From contig CBFIIU010000005.1 in the NCBI GenBank assembly GCA_965662735.1, positions 43,305-107,304 of the forward strand: a stretch of DNA of 64,000 bases, written 5' to 3'. The notes below the pieces were generated by a model. It made no database searches. It saw only the letters and a program-made list of their open reading frames with translations, and was not told the origin of the DNA. This DNA is from JAYODZ01 sp965662735 (lineage in GTDB: Bacteria > Pseudomonadota > Alphaproteobacteria > RS24). Numbering within the stretch: the stretch's first letter is position 1; every line of letters starts with the position of its first letter. The position numbers were made by a program, and so were the translations under genes. Below are positions 44,479 through 54,332 of the stretch, piece by piece.

Positions 44479-45522
44479 GTGGATTATCGCCCGCTCGGTC
44501 ACACAGATATAAAAGTAAGTTCTATTTGCCTCGGCACCATGACCTATGGCAAGCAAAACACAGAGGCCGAAGGCCACGCTCAAATGGATTATGCATTTGA
44601 TCAAGGCATTAACTTTTTTGACACGGCAGAGCTCTATCCCATCCCCCCCGAGGCGGACACGCAAGGCCAAACCGAACGTATTATTGGATCATGGCTGAAA
44701 AAGACAGGCCGGCGCGCAGACATTATTCTTGCGACTAAAGTAGCTGGCCGATCCCCCATGACCTGGTTCCGTGATGATCAATCGCCCAGTGAATTCACGC
44801 GATCACAAATTCACGAAGCCATTGATAAAAGCCTGCAACGGCTGCAAACAGATTATGTTGACCTGTATCAATTACATTGGCCCGATCGCCCTCTCAAAAT
44901 TTTCGGCGGATTGAACTATCATCATTTCAGCGATGAAATTAATCGCATTGAAGATACGCTCGACGTCTTGGCCGAAATTTGCAAAGCCGGCAAAGTGCGT
45001 CATATCGGGCTTTCGAACGAGACCTCTTGGGGCATAATGAAGTTTCTGCACTATGCGGATCGTAACCCGAATTTGCCGCGCGTTGTTTCCGTGCAAAATG
45101 CCTATAATTTACTGAACCGCACCTATGAAATTGGGAGCTCAGAAATCTTTTTCCGCGAGGGAGTTGGCTTACTGGCCTATTCGCCGCTCGCCCAAGGCTA
45201 TTTGACAGGTAAATATCAAGGCGGAGCTTTGCCCAAAAACTCTCGCAAGGCTTTGTTTGACCGCTTGCAACGCTACGAAACAGCGGGCGCCGAGCAGGCC
45301 ATTGATCGCTATTTGGCGCTGGCCCAAAAATATGGTCTCGATCCGTCTCAGATGGCCAACCAGTTCGTAACGCAACAACCTTTTGTGACCTCTAATATTA
45401 TTGGGGCGACAACAATGGAACAGCTCAAACTTGCGGTTGAGAGTGTCCACATCGAACTGCCGGACGCATTGCGGGCCGAAATTGAGGAGCTCCATCTAAC
45501 GGCATCTAATCTGTGTCCCTAA
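44479..45522 (+). CDS. aldo/keto reductase (Tas-like)
   Basis: 347 aa from GTG 44479, chosen because AAGGAG ends 6 nt upstream; an in-frame TTG at 44464 overlaps that site. The barrel shows the tetrad: Asp in FFDTAELYP, Tyr in the same block, Lys in ILATKVAG and His in YQLHWPDR. GLSNETSWG and YSPLAQGYLTGKY are family blocks. It reduces aldehydes or ketones with NADPH. It is within a plus-strand series of oxidative genes. Confidence 0.9.
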   Translation: MDYRPLGHTDIKVSSICLGTMTYGKQNTEAEGHAQMDYAFDQGINFFDTAELYPIPPEADTQGQTERIIGSWLKKTGRRADIILATKVAGRSPMTWFRDDQSPSEFTRSQIHEAIDKSLQRLQTDYVDLYQLHWPDRPLKIFGGLNYHHFSDEINRIEDTLDVLAEICKAGKVRHIGLSNETSWGIMKFLHYADRNPNLPRVVSVQNAYNLLNRTYEIGSSEIFFREGVGLLAYSPLAQGYLTGKYQGGALPKNSRKALFDRLQRYETAGAEQAIDRYLALAQKYGLDPSQMANQFVTQQPFVTSNIIGATTMEQLKLAVESVHIELPDALRAEIEELHLTASNLCP

Positions 45523-45618
45523 TGGGCACCCGTTCTGCAGGCGGGTCATTCATCCGAATGGATCAGGCGGACAGGATGGCGAAATTGCGGGTCAACGAGG
45601 ACACATAAAGGCGGAATA

Positions 45619-46410
45619 ATGACGACCTATACCGAACTGATGAAAAGCTTTCTCGAGACCGGCCCGCGACAGTACACAGCTGATCTTCCGGAAACGTGGA
45701 AGCAAGGGCGCACAGCCTTTGGCGGCCTGACGGCGGCGCTTCTCCTGGCGGCCATTACCAATGACCACCCCAAGCTGCCGCCTCTGCGGACCATGCAAGT
45801 GAATTTCATCGGCCCAGCAATTGATCTACTTCATGTCACCAGCACGGTGTTACGCGAGGGCAAAAATAATATTACCGTCAGAGCCGAACTCGATAGTGAT
45901 GCCGGCGCCGGAACCCATGGCTATTTCACTTTCGGCGTTGATCGTCCCCTTGATATGGTGATGGACTACCCAATCAAAGAGAGGGTGAAGCGGCCCGAAG
46001 AACTCGAGCCGCATGTCTTACCCGATCAAGCGCCCAATTTTTTGATAAACTTTGATCGGCGTTGGGTTTCGGGGCCTGGGTTTTTTGAACAATCCGACAA
46101 TCCCGATATGTTGATTTGGGGCCGCCTCGTTGATGAACACAGTTGGGATCAGGGTCTCTTGCCCCTCATTATTCTGGCGGATACGCCGCCTGCCGCATTT
46201 GGTTCTCTCAGCGGCGTGCGGGCCTTATCCTCTATGAATTGGAATATTAATTTTCTCACAGATAAGTTCGAGACCGAAAATGGGTGGTGGCTCATGCGAT
46301 CGGCCACACGGTTTATCCGAGACGGATACTCGTCGCAGCTCATTCAAATCTGGAATAGTGAGGGGCGGCGTGTCATGGACGCCATGCAGCATATCGCAAT
46401 TTTTCAATAA
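45619..46410 (+). CDS. acyl-CoA thioesterase (double hot-dog, TesB-like)
   Basis: 263 aa. The N-terminal hot-dog begins QGRTAFGGLTAALLLAAI, the acyl-CoA thioesterase helix, followed by RTMQVNFIGPA. The second half (about 130-263) includes WGRLVDEH and a final strand set. It probably hydrolyses acyl-CoA to free acid and CoA. AAAGGCGG precedes the ATG. It lies between the aldo/keto reductase and an SDR gene, all plus strand. Confidence 0.85.
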   Translation: MTTYTELMKSFLETGPRQYTADLPETWKQGRTAFGGLTAALLLAAITNDHPKLPPLRTMQVNFIGPAIDLLHVTSTVLREGKNNITVRAELDSDAGAGTHGYFTFGVDRPLDMVMDYPIKERVKRPEELEPHVLPDQAPNFLINFDRRWVSGPGFFEQSDNPDMLIWGRLVDEHSWDQGLLPLIILADTPPAAFGSLSGVRALSSMNWNINFLTDKFETENGWWLMRSATRFIRDGYSSQLIQIWNSEGRRVMDAMQHIAIFQ

Positions 46411-46534
46411 GCTTGAAGCCAGCCTCGCGGGGTGACGCCCCCTTATGGTCGGGATGATTTCCGAAACGCTTTCACCTTGAAGATCGGCGCTGGCTGTGAA
46501 GTAATAGACGCCGCAAAAAAGTGGAGGAAGCGAA

Positions 46535-47329
46535 ATGACAGATATTCTCGATTTAGGGGGACGCGTCAGCCTGGTGACCGGAGCCGGTCAAGGTGTTGGC
46601 GCACAGATCGCCAGACATTTGGCTCACGCGACAAATTCGGGCGGAGTCGCCGTGAACGATTATTTTCTCGAGCGCGCCCAAGCCGTGGCCCAAGAGATCA
46701 ATGATGCAGGTGGCCGCGCCATTGCGGTGCAGGCTGATGTCAGCAAGCGGGACAGCGTAATGGCAATGGTTGAAGAGATTGAAGCGCAGCTTGGAGCGGT
46801 GGGTGTGCTAGTTAATAATGCCGGAAATGCTGGCGCAGAGCCCCACCCCGATCAGCGTAAACCGTTTTGGGAAACCGATCAGGATATTTGGGATCGGACC
46901 ATTGGCGTAAATTTTTATGGGGTCATTAATTGTGTAGGTGCGGTTATCCCGGGCATGATGAAACGCCAAGCGCCGGGTCGCATTATCAGTATCATTTCAG
47001 ATGCCAGCCGATATGGCGATTTGGGGATGGAAATTTATAGTGGCGCCAAAGCGGGCGCCGCCGGTTTTATGCGCAGTGTCGCGCGCACAATGGGGCGCCA
47101 CCAAATTACAGCCAATAATATTGTGATCTCGCTCACCGAAACGCCAGCGACGCAAGCCTGGCTCGATGACCCTGAACGCATGAAAGGCACCATGTCGAAA
47201 TACATTATTCGTCGTCCAGGCAAGCCCACCGATATCGCAAATATGGCGCTGTTTTTGGCCTCGGATGCCAGCGAATGGATTTCAGGACAGACCTATCCGG
47301 TGAATGGTGGCTTTACCCTCGCCCTCTAG
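46535..47329 (+). CDS. SDR family NAD(P)-dependent oxidoreductase
   Basis: 264-aa classical short-chain dehydrogenase: TGAGQGVGA cofactor motif, NNAG, active-site YSGAK with Ser in IISDAS, and C-terminal GQTYPVNGGF. GGAGGAA precedes the ATG. It oxidises or reduces an unknown alcohol/ketone. It is the last gene of the plus-strand oxidation cluster and is convergent with the MFS gene, leaving 10 nt. Confidence 0.9.
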   Translation: MTDILDLGGRVSLVTGAGQGVGAQIARHLAHATNSGGVAVNDYFLERAQAVAQEINDAGGRAIAVQADVSKRDSVMAMVEEIEAQLGAVGVLVNNAGNAGAEPHPDQRKPFWETDQDIWDRTIGVNFYGVINCVGAVIPGMMKRQAPGRIISIISDASRYGDLGMEIYSGAKAGAAGFMRSVARTMGRHQITANNIVISLTETPATQAWLDDPERMKGTMSKYIIRRPGKPTDIANMALFLASDASEWISGQTYPVNGGFTLAL

Positions 47330-47339
47330 TCTGTGGGCG

Positions 47340-48620
47340 TTAGTGGGTTCGACTAAAGGCATCTGCGCGATCAATATCGTCCTCCAAGCACGTTGCGGCG
47401 CGCTGGTAAACAAAGGCGGCGGCTAAGGCAAGTACGGGCCCCACTAAGAGTGCATAGCGCAAACTATCCGCACCATAGCTGGGGGCCAAGGCGTCGCTGA
47501 CCAGGCCAATGGAGAGCGGCCCGAGACCCAGGCCAATGAGGTTGACGACGAAGAGCGAAATGGCGGTGCCCGTGGCCCGCATCGCCACGGGGGTGACCGC
47601 TTGCATCAGGGCAAGGCTGGGCCCTTGAAAAAATATTCCAAGCAGAGCCGGCACGCCATAGGCCAAAACCGCAGCATGTGCCGAGCTCGCCATGACGAGG
47701 GCAAGATAGGCCGGCATCAGCACCAAGGCGCCCAGTGCCGACAGCCATAATCCCCAACGGCGATCTCGTAGGGTCAGCCGATCGACCAGAAAGCCGCCTA
47801 CAAAAATTGTTCCAATCGGGCCCAGTAAGCCAATGGACAAACCGAGCACTAAACCCACCTCATTGGTCGCCATCCCATGCGAGCGTGTCAGGAAGGAAGG
47901 CAACCATGTGATCAGGCTTGTCGTCATGCCCACCATGAGGGTGAGTGCAACCACGATCCAAACATAGGTTTTTTGCTGGCAAAGGAAGGACAGCGTTGCT
48001 TTAAAGTCCGGCGGCGTGTCGGATGTTGTTTGGCCATCGGCCGCACCGCGCTGAGGCTCTGGCATCGACCATAAGATTGTTAAGGCGAGTAAGATGCCCG
48101 GCAGGCCGATCACAAAGAAAGCGGCACGCCATCCATATTCGCTCGCCACAAAGCCGCCCACAATAAAGCCAATTAAAACACCAAGATTGCCCCCTACCGA
48201 CATAATCGCGACGGCGCCCGAACGTTTCTCAATGGGATACAGGTCAGATAAGATTGAGGTCGCGCTGGGCGTGGTTCCGGCTTCGCCAACACCTACCCCA
48301 ATACGGGCCAGAAATAATATCCAAAAACTATTAGCCAGGCCGCATAAGGCCGTCATCACGCTAAATAAAGCGAGCGAGAGACTAATGATGATTTTGCGGC
48401 TCATGCGTTCGGCCAAACGCGCAATGGGGACGGCGAGCGTCGCATAAAAAATCGCAAAAGCGGCGCCTGTTAAAAGCCCTAACAAAGTATCATTCAAGGC
48501 AAGCTCTTGCTTAATATCCGGTAGGAGAATGCCCAATATGAAGCGATCAAGCACACTAAATGTGTAGACCAGCGTCAACAGACCCAGTGTATAGGCGCGC
48601 GTGTTCACCATCCGCATCAT
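47340..48620 (-). CDS. MFS transporter (Spinster-like)
   Basis: 426 aa with 12 predicted membrane helices. LDRFILGILLPDIKQEL at the N-terminus, RLAERMSRK in loop 2-3 and GVGEAGTTPSATSILSDLYP are features of the Spinster-like bacterial MFS group. Its ATG overlaps the M81 peptidase stop by 4 bp, so the two are translationally coupled. It probably imports the peptidase's substrate or exports its product; direction is not shown by sequence. Confidence 0.9.
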   Translation of the reverse strand: MMRMVNTRAYTLGLLTLVYTFSVLDRFILGILLPDIKQELALNDTLLGLLTGAAFAIFYATLAVPIARLAERMSRKIIISLSLALFSVMTALCGLANSFWILFLARIGVGVGEAGTTPSATSILSDLYPIEKRSGAVAIMSVGGNLGVLIGFIVGGFVASEYGWRAAFFVIGLPGILLALTILWSMPEPQRGAADGQTTSDTPPDFKATLSFLCQQKTYVWIVVALTLMVGMTTSLITWLPSFLTRSHGMATNEVGLVLGLSIGLLGPIGTIFVGGFLVDRLTLRDRRWGLWLSALGALVLMPAYLALVMASSAHAAVLAYGVPALLGIFFQGPSLALMQAVTPVAMRATGTAISLFVVNLIGLGLGPLSIGLVSDALAPSYGADSLRYALLVGPVLALAAAFVYQRAATCLEDDIDRADAFSRTH

Positions 48621-50092
48621 TGCTGTTCGAACCCATGCGGGTCAGCGATTTTTGGCCAGAACTGATCGTCGCGATGTTGATAGGGCGTCCCCACAATATC
48701 CATCGACATCGCGCCGGGCGTCGCAACATGGCGAATTTCTCGCGCCACGGGCACAAAGCTATTGTAAAAATGTTGGGTCGATTTCACGATAATTGTCCGC
48801 ATCTCCTCCAAGGGAATACCGATCTCTAAAAACGGCTTACGGCTGAAGACTTGAGTTCGGATCGTATTGACCAAAAGATTGACGTTATGCTCAAGTCGTA
48901 ACCAAACCGTGGTTCCAAGCGGCGCCTGAGCATCGCCATCTCCCATACCATGGGTCAATGTGTCTGAGATGGCCACAATCTCCGCATATATATTTTGGGG
49001 CAGCCCCGAAGACGGGCCGTGCTTGCCGCCCAGACACAGATTGAGCCGCGCGCCCTCGCCGGCTGCTTTGCAAATATCAACCACGCCGGGATCCCAAAAG
49101 ATCCCAATAACGACATCGCTGAGCCCTCGCGCCATCACCGCCTCTAACATAAAGGTGCTATCCGAGGGGGCGCCGCCACCTGCATTATCTGCGGTATCGG
49201 CCAAGACCAGCGGCAGGTTATTGGTGGTGCTCGCATAATCCAAAGCCTCATCCAATGAGATATAATTGGTCCGAAAATTCTCCCGCAAATCCCAAATGCG
49301 GCGACCAAAACGCTCCGCAATGGATTGTGCCAAATCCGGATCATGATCGGTAATGGCGAGCATGCGGGTTCCCATTTCCGGCATATCTCCCATGGGAAAA
49401 CCGTGATTTAAAGAAAGCGATAATACGCCCGGTTTTTGTTCTTCGGCTTGCATCGCTTCGACAAACGACTTCATCGGCTCGAGGGGCGTCATATAGAGAC
49501 CCATCATCTTACAATCCCACATGCGCATCACCGGCCGGATTTCGCCCCGCGCTGTGCGTGTCGCCAGTGTGTAGAGTTCCTCAGCCCGATCATCAATATC
49601 GTCATGCGGATAAAGTTTGAAGAAAATAATCAGATCGGCATGCGTCATCATTTGTTCGGTCAAATGGCCATGCAGATCAAATTCGGCGCCGATCACACAT
49701 GTGTCACCAACGATTGCTCGCGTCGCGGCTAACATATCGCCTTCGCAATCATCCACCCCTTCGGCCTGCATCGCGCCATGCATCATATAAAGAACAATAT
49801 CAACCACACCGGCGGCTTTTAAATCGCTCAAGATTTGGTCTTTAAACAGATCATATGTGGCGCGGGTTGTTCGTCCTGCGGGTTGCGCAAATGTGGAGAT
49901 GGAGTGAATAATCTCATGGCCATCCGCCTCGGCGCGGGTTTTCCAGACATGCAAAGGCGAGTTAAACGGCAGGGGCGGAAAATCGAACACATTGTCACGA
50001 AAATAATATGCTTTCTCGAAGTCCTGCTGGCCGGTTGGGAGAGGCGAAAAAACATTGGTCTCCGTGCCAAAAGATGCCACAAATATACGCAT
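48617..50092 (-). CDS. M81 family metallopeptidase (MlrC-like)
   Basis: 491 aa from ATG 50092 after GAGGGGG. FGTETNVFSPLPT, MMHGAMQAEG, GAEFDLHGHLTEQM and TADNAGGGAPSD are M81 blocks. Asp139, His141 and His163 have the DxH...H spacing I recall for the zinc site of MlrC, which cleaves linearised microcystin; most M81 proteins have other, unknown peptide substrates. No signal peptide, so cytosolic. The MFS gene follows with a 4-bp overlap; RidA diverges upstream. Confidence 0.9.
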   Translation of the reverse strand: MRIFVASFGTETNVFSPLPTGQQDFEKAYYFRDNVFDFPPLPFNSPLHVWKTRAEADGHEIIHSISTFAQPAGRTTRATYDLFKDQILSDLKAAGVVDIVLYMMHGAMQAEGVDDCEGDMLAATRAIVGDTCVIGAEFDLHGHLTEQMMTHADLIIFFKLYPHDDIDDRAEELYTLATRTARGEIRPVMRMWDCKMMGLYMTPLEPMKSFVEAMQAEEQKPGVLSLSLNHGFPMGDMPEMGTRMLAITDHDPDLAQSIAERFGRRIWDLRENFRTNYISLDEALDYASTTNNLPLVLADTADNAGGGAPSDSTFMLEAVMARGLSDVVIGIFWDPGVVDICKAAGEGARLNLCLGGKHGPSSGLPQNIYAEIVAISDTLTHGMGDGDAQAPLGTTVWLRLEHNVNLLVNTIRTQVFSRKPFLEIGIPLEEMRTIIVKSTQHFYNSFVPVAREIRHVATPGAMSMDIVGTPYQHRDDQFWPKIADPHGFEQQ

Positions 50093-50192
50093 ATATGCCC
50101 CCTCTACGCCCATCACGGATTACCCGCATCGGAATTCCACGCAGGTGATCAAATATTTGATAAATTTTAGTTTAGTTTAATTGTCTTCACAA

Positions 50193-50570
50193 ATGGATAT
50201 TAAAATGACCACGAAATCCCCCCCCACCGCCATTCCCATGTCGGCCTTCCAGCTTTCGGACGATCTCATTTTTCTCTCAGGACAACTTGCCTTCAATGCG
50301 GAGGGCCAAATTGAGGGCGACATCACAGCCCAAACGACGCAATGTTTACAAAATATTCAAGCGATCTTACGCGCCCAAGGGTTGGATATGAGCGACATTA
50401 TTAAGTCGACCGTGTGGCTCACGCAAAAGTCGGATTTTGCGGCCTATAATAATGCCTATCGCAGCTTCTTCGGCGAAGGCCCTTATCCTGCGCGGAGTAC
50501 GGTTGTTTCTGAGCTGCTCCTCGATGGCGCGCGTATTGAAATCGAAGTGATCGCGCGCCGCCATGCGTAG
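50193..50570 (+). CDS. RidA family protein
   Basis: About 125 aa; starts at 50193 or 50205 are both possible and neither has a ribosome site, so it may be leaderless or weakly expressed. The fold blocks FLSGQLAFNAEG, TTQCLQNIQAIL, STVWLTQKSDFAAYN and YPARSTVVSEL are those of the RidA/YjgF family, with the Arg that binds imine carboxylates. Classical members deaminate reactive enamines from amino-acid breakdown. It is divergent from the M81 peptidase gene. Confidence 0.88.
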   Translation: MDIKMTTKSPPTAIPMSAFQLSDDLIFLSGQLAFNAEGQIEGDITAQTTQCLQNIQAILRAQGLDMSDIIKSTVWLTQKSDFAAYNNAYRSFFGEGPYPARSTVVSELLLDGARIEIEVIARRHA

Positions 50571-50721
50571 CTAAGGTGCCCTGGTCGAAAGCGTCGTCTT
50601 TATTGCAATAGTCAAATTTTGGGATGGATAGGTTCCAAGGTTATGACATATGCTGGACGGAGCACCCCAGACCGGGGCCGCGATAGCTTTTGGCGCAATT
50701 TTTCGCAAAGGACCCTTCCCT

Positions 50722-52470
50722 ATGCTTGGCTTTTTTGGACGCTGGTTGTTTTCTTTGCTCGCTCTGTGCCTGATCATGCCAGAGGCCTTGCTCGCCCAAA
50801 CAAACCGCCGCCCCAATATTGTTCTCCTGCTGGTCGATGATGCCGGCTTAATGGATTTTGGAAGCTATGGCGGTGAAGCCAAAACGCGCACGATCGACAT
50901 GTTGGCGAAAAATGGTGTGCGGTTTAGTAATTACCATACCTCTCCTCTGTGTGCGACGTCGCGGGCCATGCTGCTGACCGGCCTAGACAGCCATCGGACG
51001 GGCATTGGGACTATTCCCGAAGCCCTGGCCACAGATCAACATGGCCATCATTCTTACGCACTGCGCTTGCACGACACGATTGTCACTCTGGCGGATTATT
51101 TGCAGGCCGCCGGCTATGCCACCTATATGACAGGAAAATGGCACCTCGGACGCGGGCCCGGCGATTTGCCCAATTCACATGGCTTTGACCGCTCTTTTGT
51201 TTTAGATGCCTCGGGTGCCGATAATTGGGAACAAAAATCTTACGTTCCCTATTATGCCGAGGCGCCTTGGTTTGAGGACGGAGCCCCCGCCAAATTGCCC
51301 GATGATTTTTACTCCTCCCGTTTTCTGGTGGATCAAATGCTCCAGTATCTCGACAGCGCGCCTGAGGAGAGACCATTTTTTGCATTTATCGGCTTTCAGG
51401 CAATTCATATCCCCGTGCAGGCACCGGCTTCGTTCACCGAAAATTATGCGGGCGTATACGACAAAGGGTGGGACGCCCTCCGCCAAGAACGTTTTCAAAA
51501 GGCGCAAGAGATCGGCCTAATTTCGTCCTCCGCCGAGCCGCCCCAACCACCGATCAAGCATCGTGATTGGGAGAGCTTATCGCCTGAGGATCAGCGCCAT
51601 TACGAAAAACGCATGATGGTGAATGCGGGCATGCTCGAAGCGATGGACACCCATATTGGCCGCCTTATCGCGCATCTCAAACAAACCGGGCAATTCGACA
51701 ATACGATTTTCATCGTGACATCGGATAATGGACCAGAATATGCCGACCCCGCGGCCCTACCCTCGTTCCGCCTCTGGATGACCCTCAATGGCTATGACGA
51801 TGAGATCAGTCGTCTAGGGGAAAAAGGGAGCATGGTCAGCATTGGCCAAGAATGGGCCAGCGCGGCGGCCAGCCCAAGCTCCTTATTTAAAATGTATGGC
51901 GCGGAGGGCAGCTTGCGGGTTCCGCTCATCATCAGTGGGGCTGGAATAGAAAATCGGGGCTTTCAAGACGGATTAAGTTTTGTCACCGATGTGATGCCAA
52001 CGCTTCTCGATCTGGCGGATCTACCCATTCCCGAGGGTTTAGATGGCCGCAGCCTGCGCCCCATTCTTGATGGGCAGGCGACCCAAGTCTATGGCGAGAC
52101 TGATCCTGTCGGGATTGAGGTTGCGGGAAATTCTGCCTTGTTTAAGGGTCGGTATAAATTAACCCGCAACACCTTGCCCCATGGTGATGCGGCCTGGCGT
52201 TTATATGACTTGGTCGCCGATCCGACAGAGCAAATAGACCTATCTGCCGATCGGCCAGACCTCAAAGAAGAGCTTCTGCGGGATTACGCCCTCTATGCTG
52301 AGGATGTGGGGGTTCGCCCTTTACCGGCGAGTTTCGATATTCAAGCGCAAATCGCTGCCAATATGCTGAAGAAAACCATGGCACGCTCGATGCCCTTCGT
52401 ACTCGCAGCTCTCGCCCTCCTGATGGCCCTCATTGGTCTTTTCTATTATCGACGAAAATCTGCGCGCTGA
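50722..52470 (+). CDS. sulfatase with C-terminal membrane anchor
   Basis: 582 aa from ATG 50722; AAAGGA lies upstream and a signal peptide follows directly (cut near LLAQTNRR). The metal Asp pair is VDD (39-40), TGKWHLG is the second sulfatase block, and TSDNGPEY holds further metal ligands. The formylglycine motif reads C77-A-T-S-R81, with Thr where Pro or Ala is usual. A C-terminal helix (PFVLAALALLMALIGLFYY) then RRK anchors it. It would release sulfate in the periplasm if the Cys is matured. No FGE gene is in the window. Confidence 0.88.
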   Translation: MLGFFGRWLFSLLALCLIMPEALLAQTNRRPNIVLLLVDDAGLMDFGSYGGEAKTRTIDMLAKNGVRFSNYHTSPLCATSRAMLLTGLDSHRTGIGTIPEALATDQHGHHSYALRLHDTIVTLADYLQAAGYATYMTGKWHLGRGPGDLPNSHGFDRSFVLDASGADNWEQKSYVPYYAEAPWFEDGAPAKLPDDFYSSRFLVDQMLQYLDSAPEERPFFAFIGFQAIHIPVQAPASFTENYAGVYDKGWDALRQERFQKAQEIGLISSSAEPPQPPIKHRDWESLSPEDQRHYEKRMMVNAGMLEAMDTHIGRLIAHLKQTGQFDNTIFIVTSDNGPEYADPAALPSFRLWMTLNGYDDEISRLGEKGSMVSIGQEWASAAASPSSLFKMYGAEGSLRVPLIISGAGIENRGFQDGLSFVTDVMPTLLDLADLPIPEGLDGRSLRPILDGQATQVYGETDPVGIEVAGNSALFKGRYKLTRNTLPHGDAAWRLYDLVADPTEQIDLSADRPDLKEELLRDYALYAEDVGVRPLPASFDIQAQIAANMLKKTMARSMPFVLAALALLMALIGLFYYRRKSAR

Positions 52471-52546
52471 AGCTAATTTTGGGTAGCACCGCCCGTTTTT
52501 CGTAGACTATATTGAAGGTCTAATTGTCAAAAACGGGGGGCGTGAT

Positions 52547-54283
52547 ATGACCTATGACTTAATCATTCGCAATGGAACAATCTATGATGGGATGGGGACA
52601 CCCGCTTATGTGGCCGACATTGCCATCCGTCATGGGAAAATCGACAAAATTGCCCCTTCAATTGCGGAGCACGGGCGCGAAGAAGTCGACGCAACAGGAA
52701 AATCGGTAACGCCTGGCTTTGTCGATGTGCACACGCATTATGATGGGCAGGCAACATGGGATAACCACCTCACGCCATCATCTAATTTGGGCACCACCAC
52801 TGTGGTGGTGGGTAATTGCGGGGTCGGCTTTGCGCCATGCCGGCCCGAAGATCGAACTGTATTGGTTCAGCTTATGGAGGGCGTCGAGGAAATTCCAGGT
52901 ACAGCGCTTGCCGCAGGCATTCCCTGGACCTGGGAGAGTTTCCCCGAATATATGCGCGAATTGGATCAGATCGAGCGCGACATTGACATTGCCGTTTTCG
53001 TGCCGCATGGCCCTTTACGTGTATACGTGATGGGAGAACGCGGTGTCCGACGCGAGGCCGCCACGCCTGACGATATCGAAAAAATGAAGGCTTTAATCGC
53101 CGAGAGCTTGGATGCGGGCGCCGTTGGCTTATCGAGCTCGCGAACATTGCTCCACCTCAGCAGTTCAGGAGACAATGTGCCGACATTCGAGGCCTCGGCA
53201 AATGAAATGAAGGCCCTTGGAACTGTGCTCAGTGGAGAGCGCGGCCACGTCATGCAATTTATCTCCGATTGGAAAGACGCGGAAGAAGAGTTTGATATTT
53301 TACGCGCCACCAGCCGAGCAACCGGCGCCAAGGGCACGTTCACCCTCATTCCGATTGAAAATCCAACCGAGGGCATGAACGAAAACCCAGACTTATGGCG
53401 TGAGCAGGTCAAGCGCATTGAGGCCGCACAAGCCGATGGGCTCGACATTCGTGGGCAAGTCATATCGCGCCCGATCGGCATTTTAATGGGACACCCGGCC
53501 TCAATGAGCCCCTTTTATCGGCGCCCGAGTTACCTTGCACTTGACGGATTATCGCCCGCAGAAAAATCTGCCAAATTGAAAGACCCAGAGATTAAGGCGA
53601 AAATTTTGTCTGAACAAAATGATAATCCGCATATTTTTGTGCAATTACTGTCGACCAATTTTGACGCCATGTATCCTATGGAAAATCCGATCGAATACTT
53701 ACCGAATAATGAAAACTCGATCGGGGCGCGCGCGGCCGCAGACGGGATAAGCCCAGAAGAATGGCTATATGATTTTCTCGCCGATAATGACGCTCAGAAT
53801 TTGATTTATATTCCGGCCACCAGTAAGTCGAAAGAAAAAATAGCTGAGCTTTTGAAACATCCCTATACAGTCGAAGCCCTCGGGGATGGTGGCGCGCATG
53901 TCGGCTCTATTTGTGACACCAGTGCGAATGTCTATTTGCTGACCAAATGGGTGTTTGATGAAAAGCTGTTCACCTTGGAAGAGGGGATCAAGAAAATCAC
54001 CCATGACCCCGCTCAGTTTTTCTCCTTCAAGGATAGAGGGTGCTTAGCCCCGGGCATGAAAGCAGATCTCAATATTATTGATTTCGATAATCTGCGTCTC
54101 AAAACACCCCATATTGTGGATGACCTGCCAGGGGGTGGCACACGCTTTGTGCAAAGTGCCGATGGGATTGTTGCCACTTTTGTTGCCGGTCAAAAAATAT
54201 TTGCCAATGGTCAACCCACCGGCCAGCTTCCTGGAAAATTGGTGAGAACCGGTATCGACACCACCGCTCAAGCGGCCGAATAA
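52547..54283 (+). CDS. amidohydrolase, N-acyl-D-amino-acid deacylase-like (copy 2)
   Basis: 578 aa. Paralogue of 31859-33637, with HTH (H62, H64), GNCGVGFAP Cys (C91), a shared PHGPLRVYVMGERGVR block and LGDGGAH. As in copy 1, the two central His ligands of D-aminoacylase seem absent (VMQFISDW, TFTLIPIENP). It follows the sulfatase by 76 nt on the same strand. Likely cytosolic hydrolysis of an amide or cyclic amide; the exact reaction is unknown. Confidence 0.88.
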   Translation: MTYDLIIRNGTIYDGMGTPAYVADIAIRHGKIDKIAPSIAEHGREEVDATGKSVTPGFVDVHTHYDGQATWDNHLTPSSNLGTTTVVVGNCGVGFAPCRPEDRTVLVQLMEGVEEIPGTALAAGIPWTWESFPEYMRELDQIERDIDIAVFVPHGPLRVYVMGERGVRREAATPDDIEKMKALIAESLDAGAVGLSSSRTLLHLSSSGDNVPTFEASANEMKALGTVLSGERGHVMQFISDWKDAEEEFDILRATSRATGAKGTFTLIPIENPTEGMNENPDLWREQVKRIEAAQADGLDIRGQVISRPIGILMGHPASMSPFYRRPSYLALDGLSPAEKSAKLKDPEIKAKILSEQNDNPHIFVQLLSTNFDAMYPMENPIEYLPNNENSIGARAAADGISPEEWLYDFLADNDAQNLIYIPATSKSKEKIAELLKHPYTVEALGDGGAHVGSICDTSANVYLLTKWVFDEKLFTLEEGIKKITHDPAQFFSFKDRGCLAPGMKADLNIIDFDNLRLKTPHIVDDLPGGGTRFVQSADGIVATFVAGQKIFANGQPTGQLPGKLVRTGIDTTAQAAE

Positions 54284-54332
54284 ATCCGGCTAAGCCGACG
54301 CCGCTCGTGTCTCGCGTGCACTCGGAAAAGAA

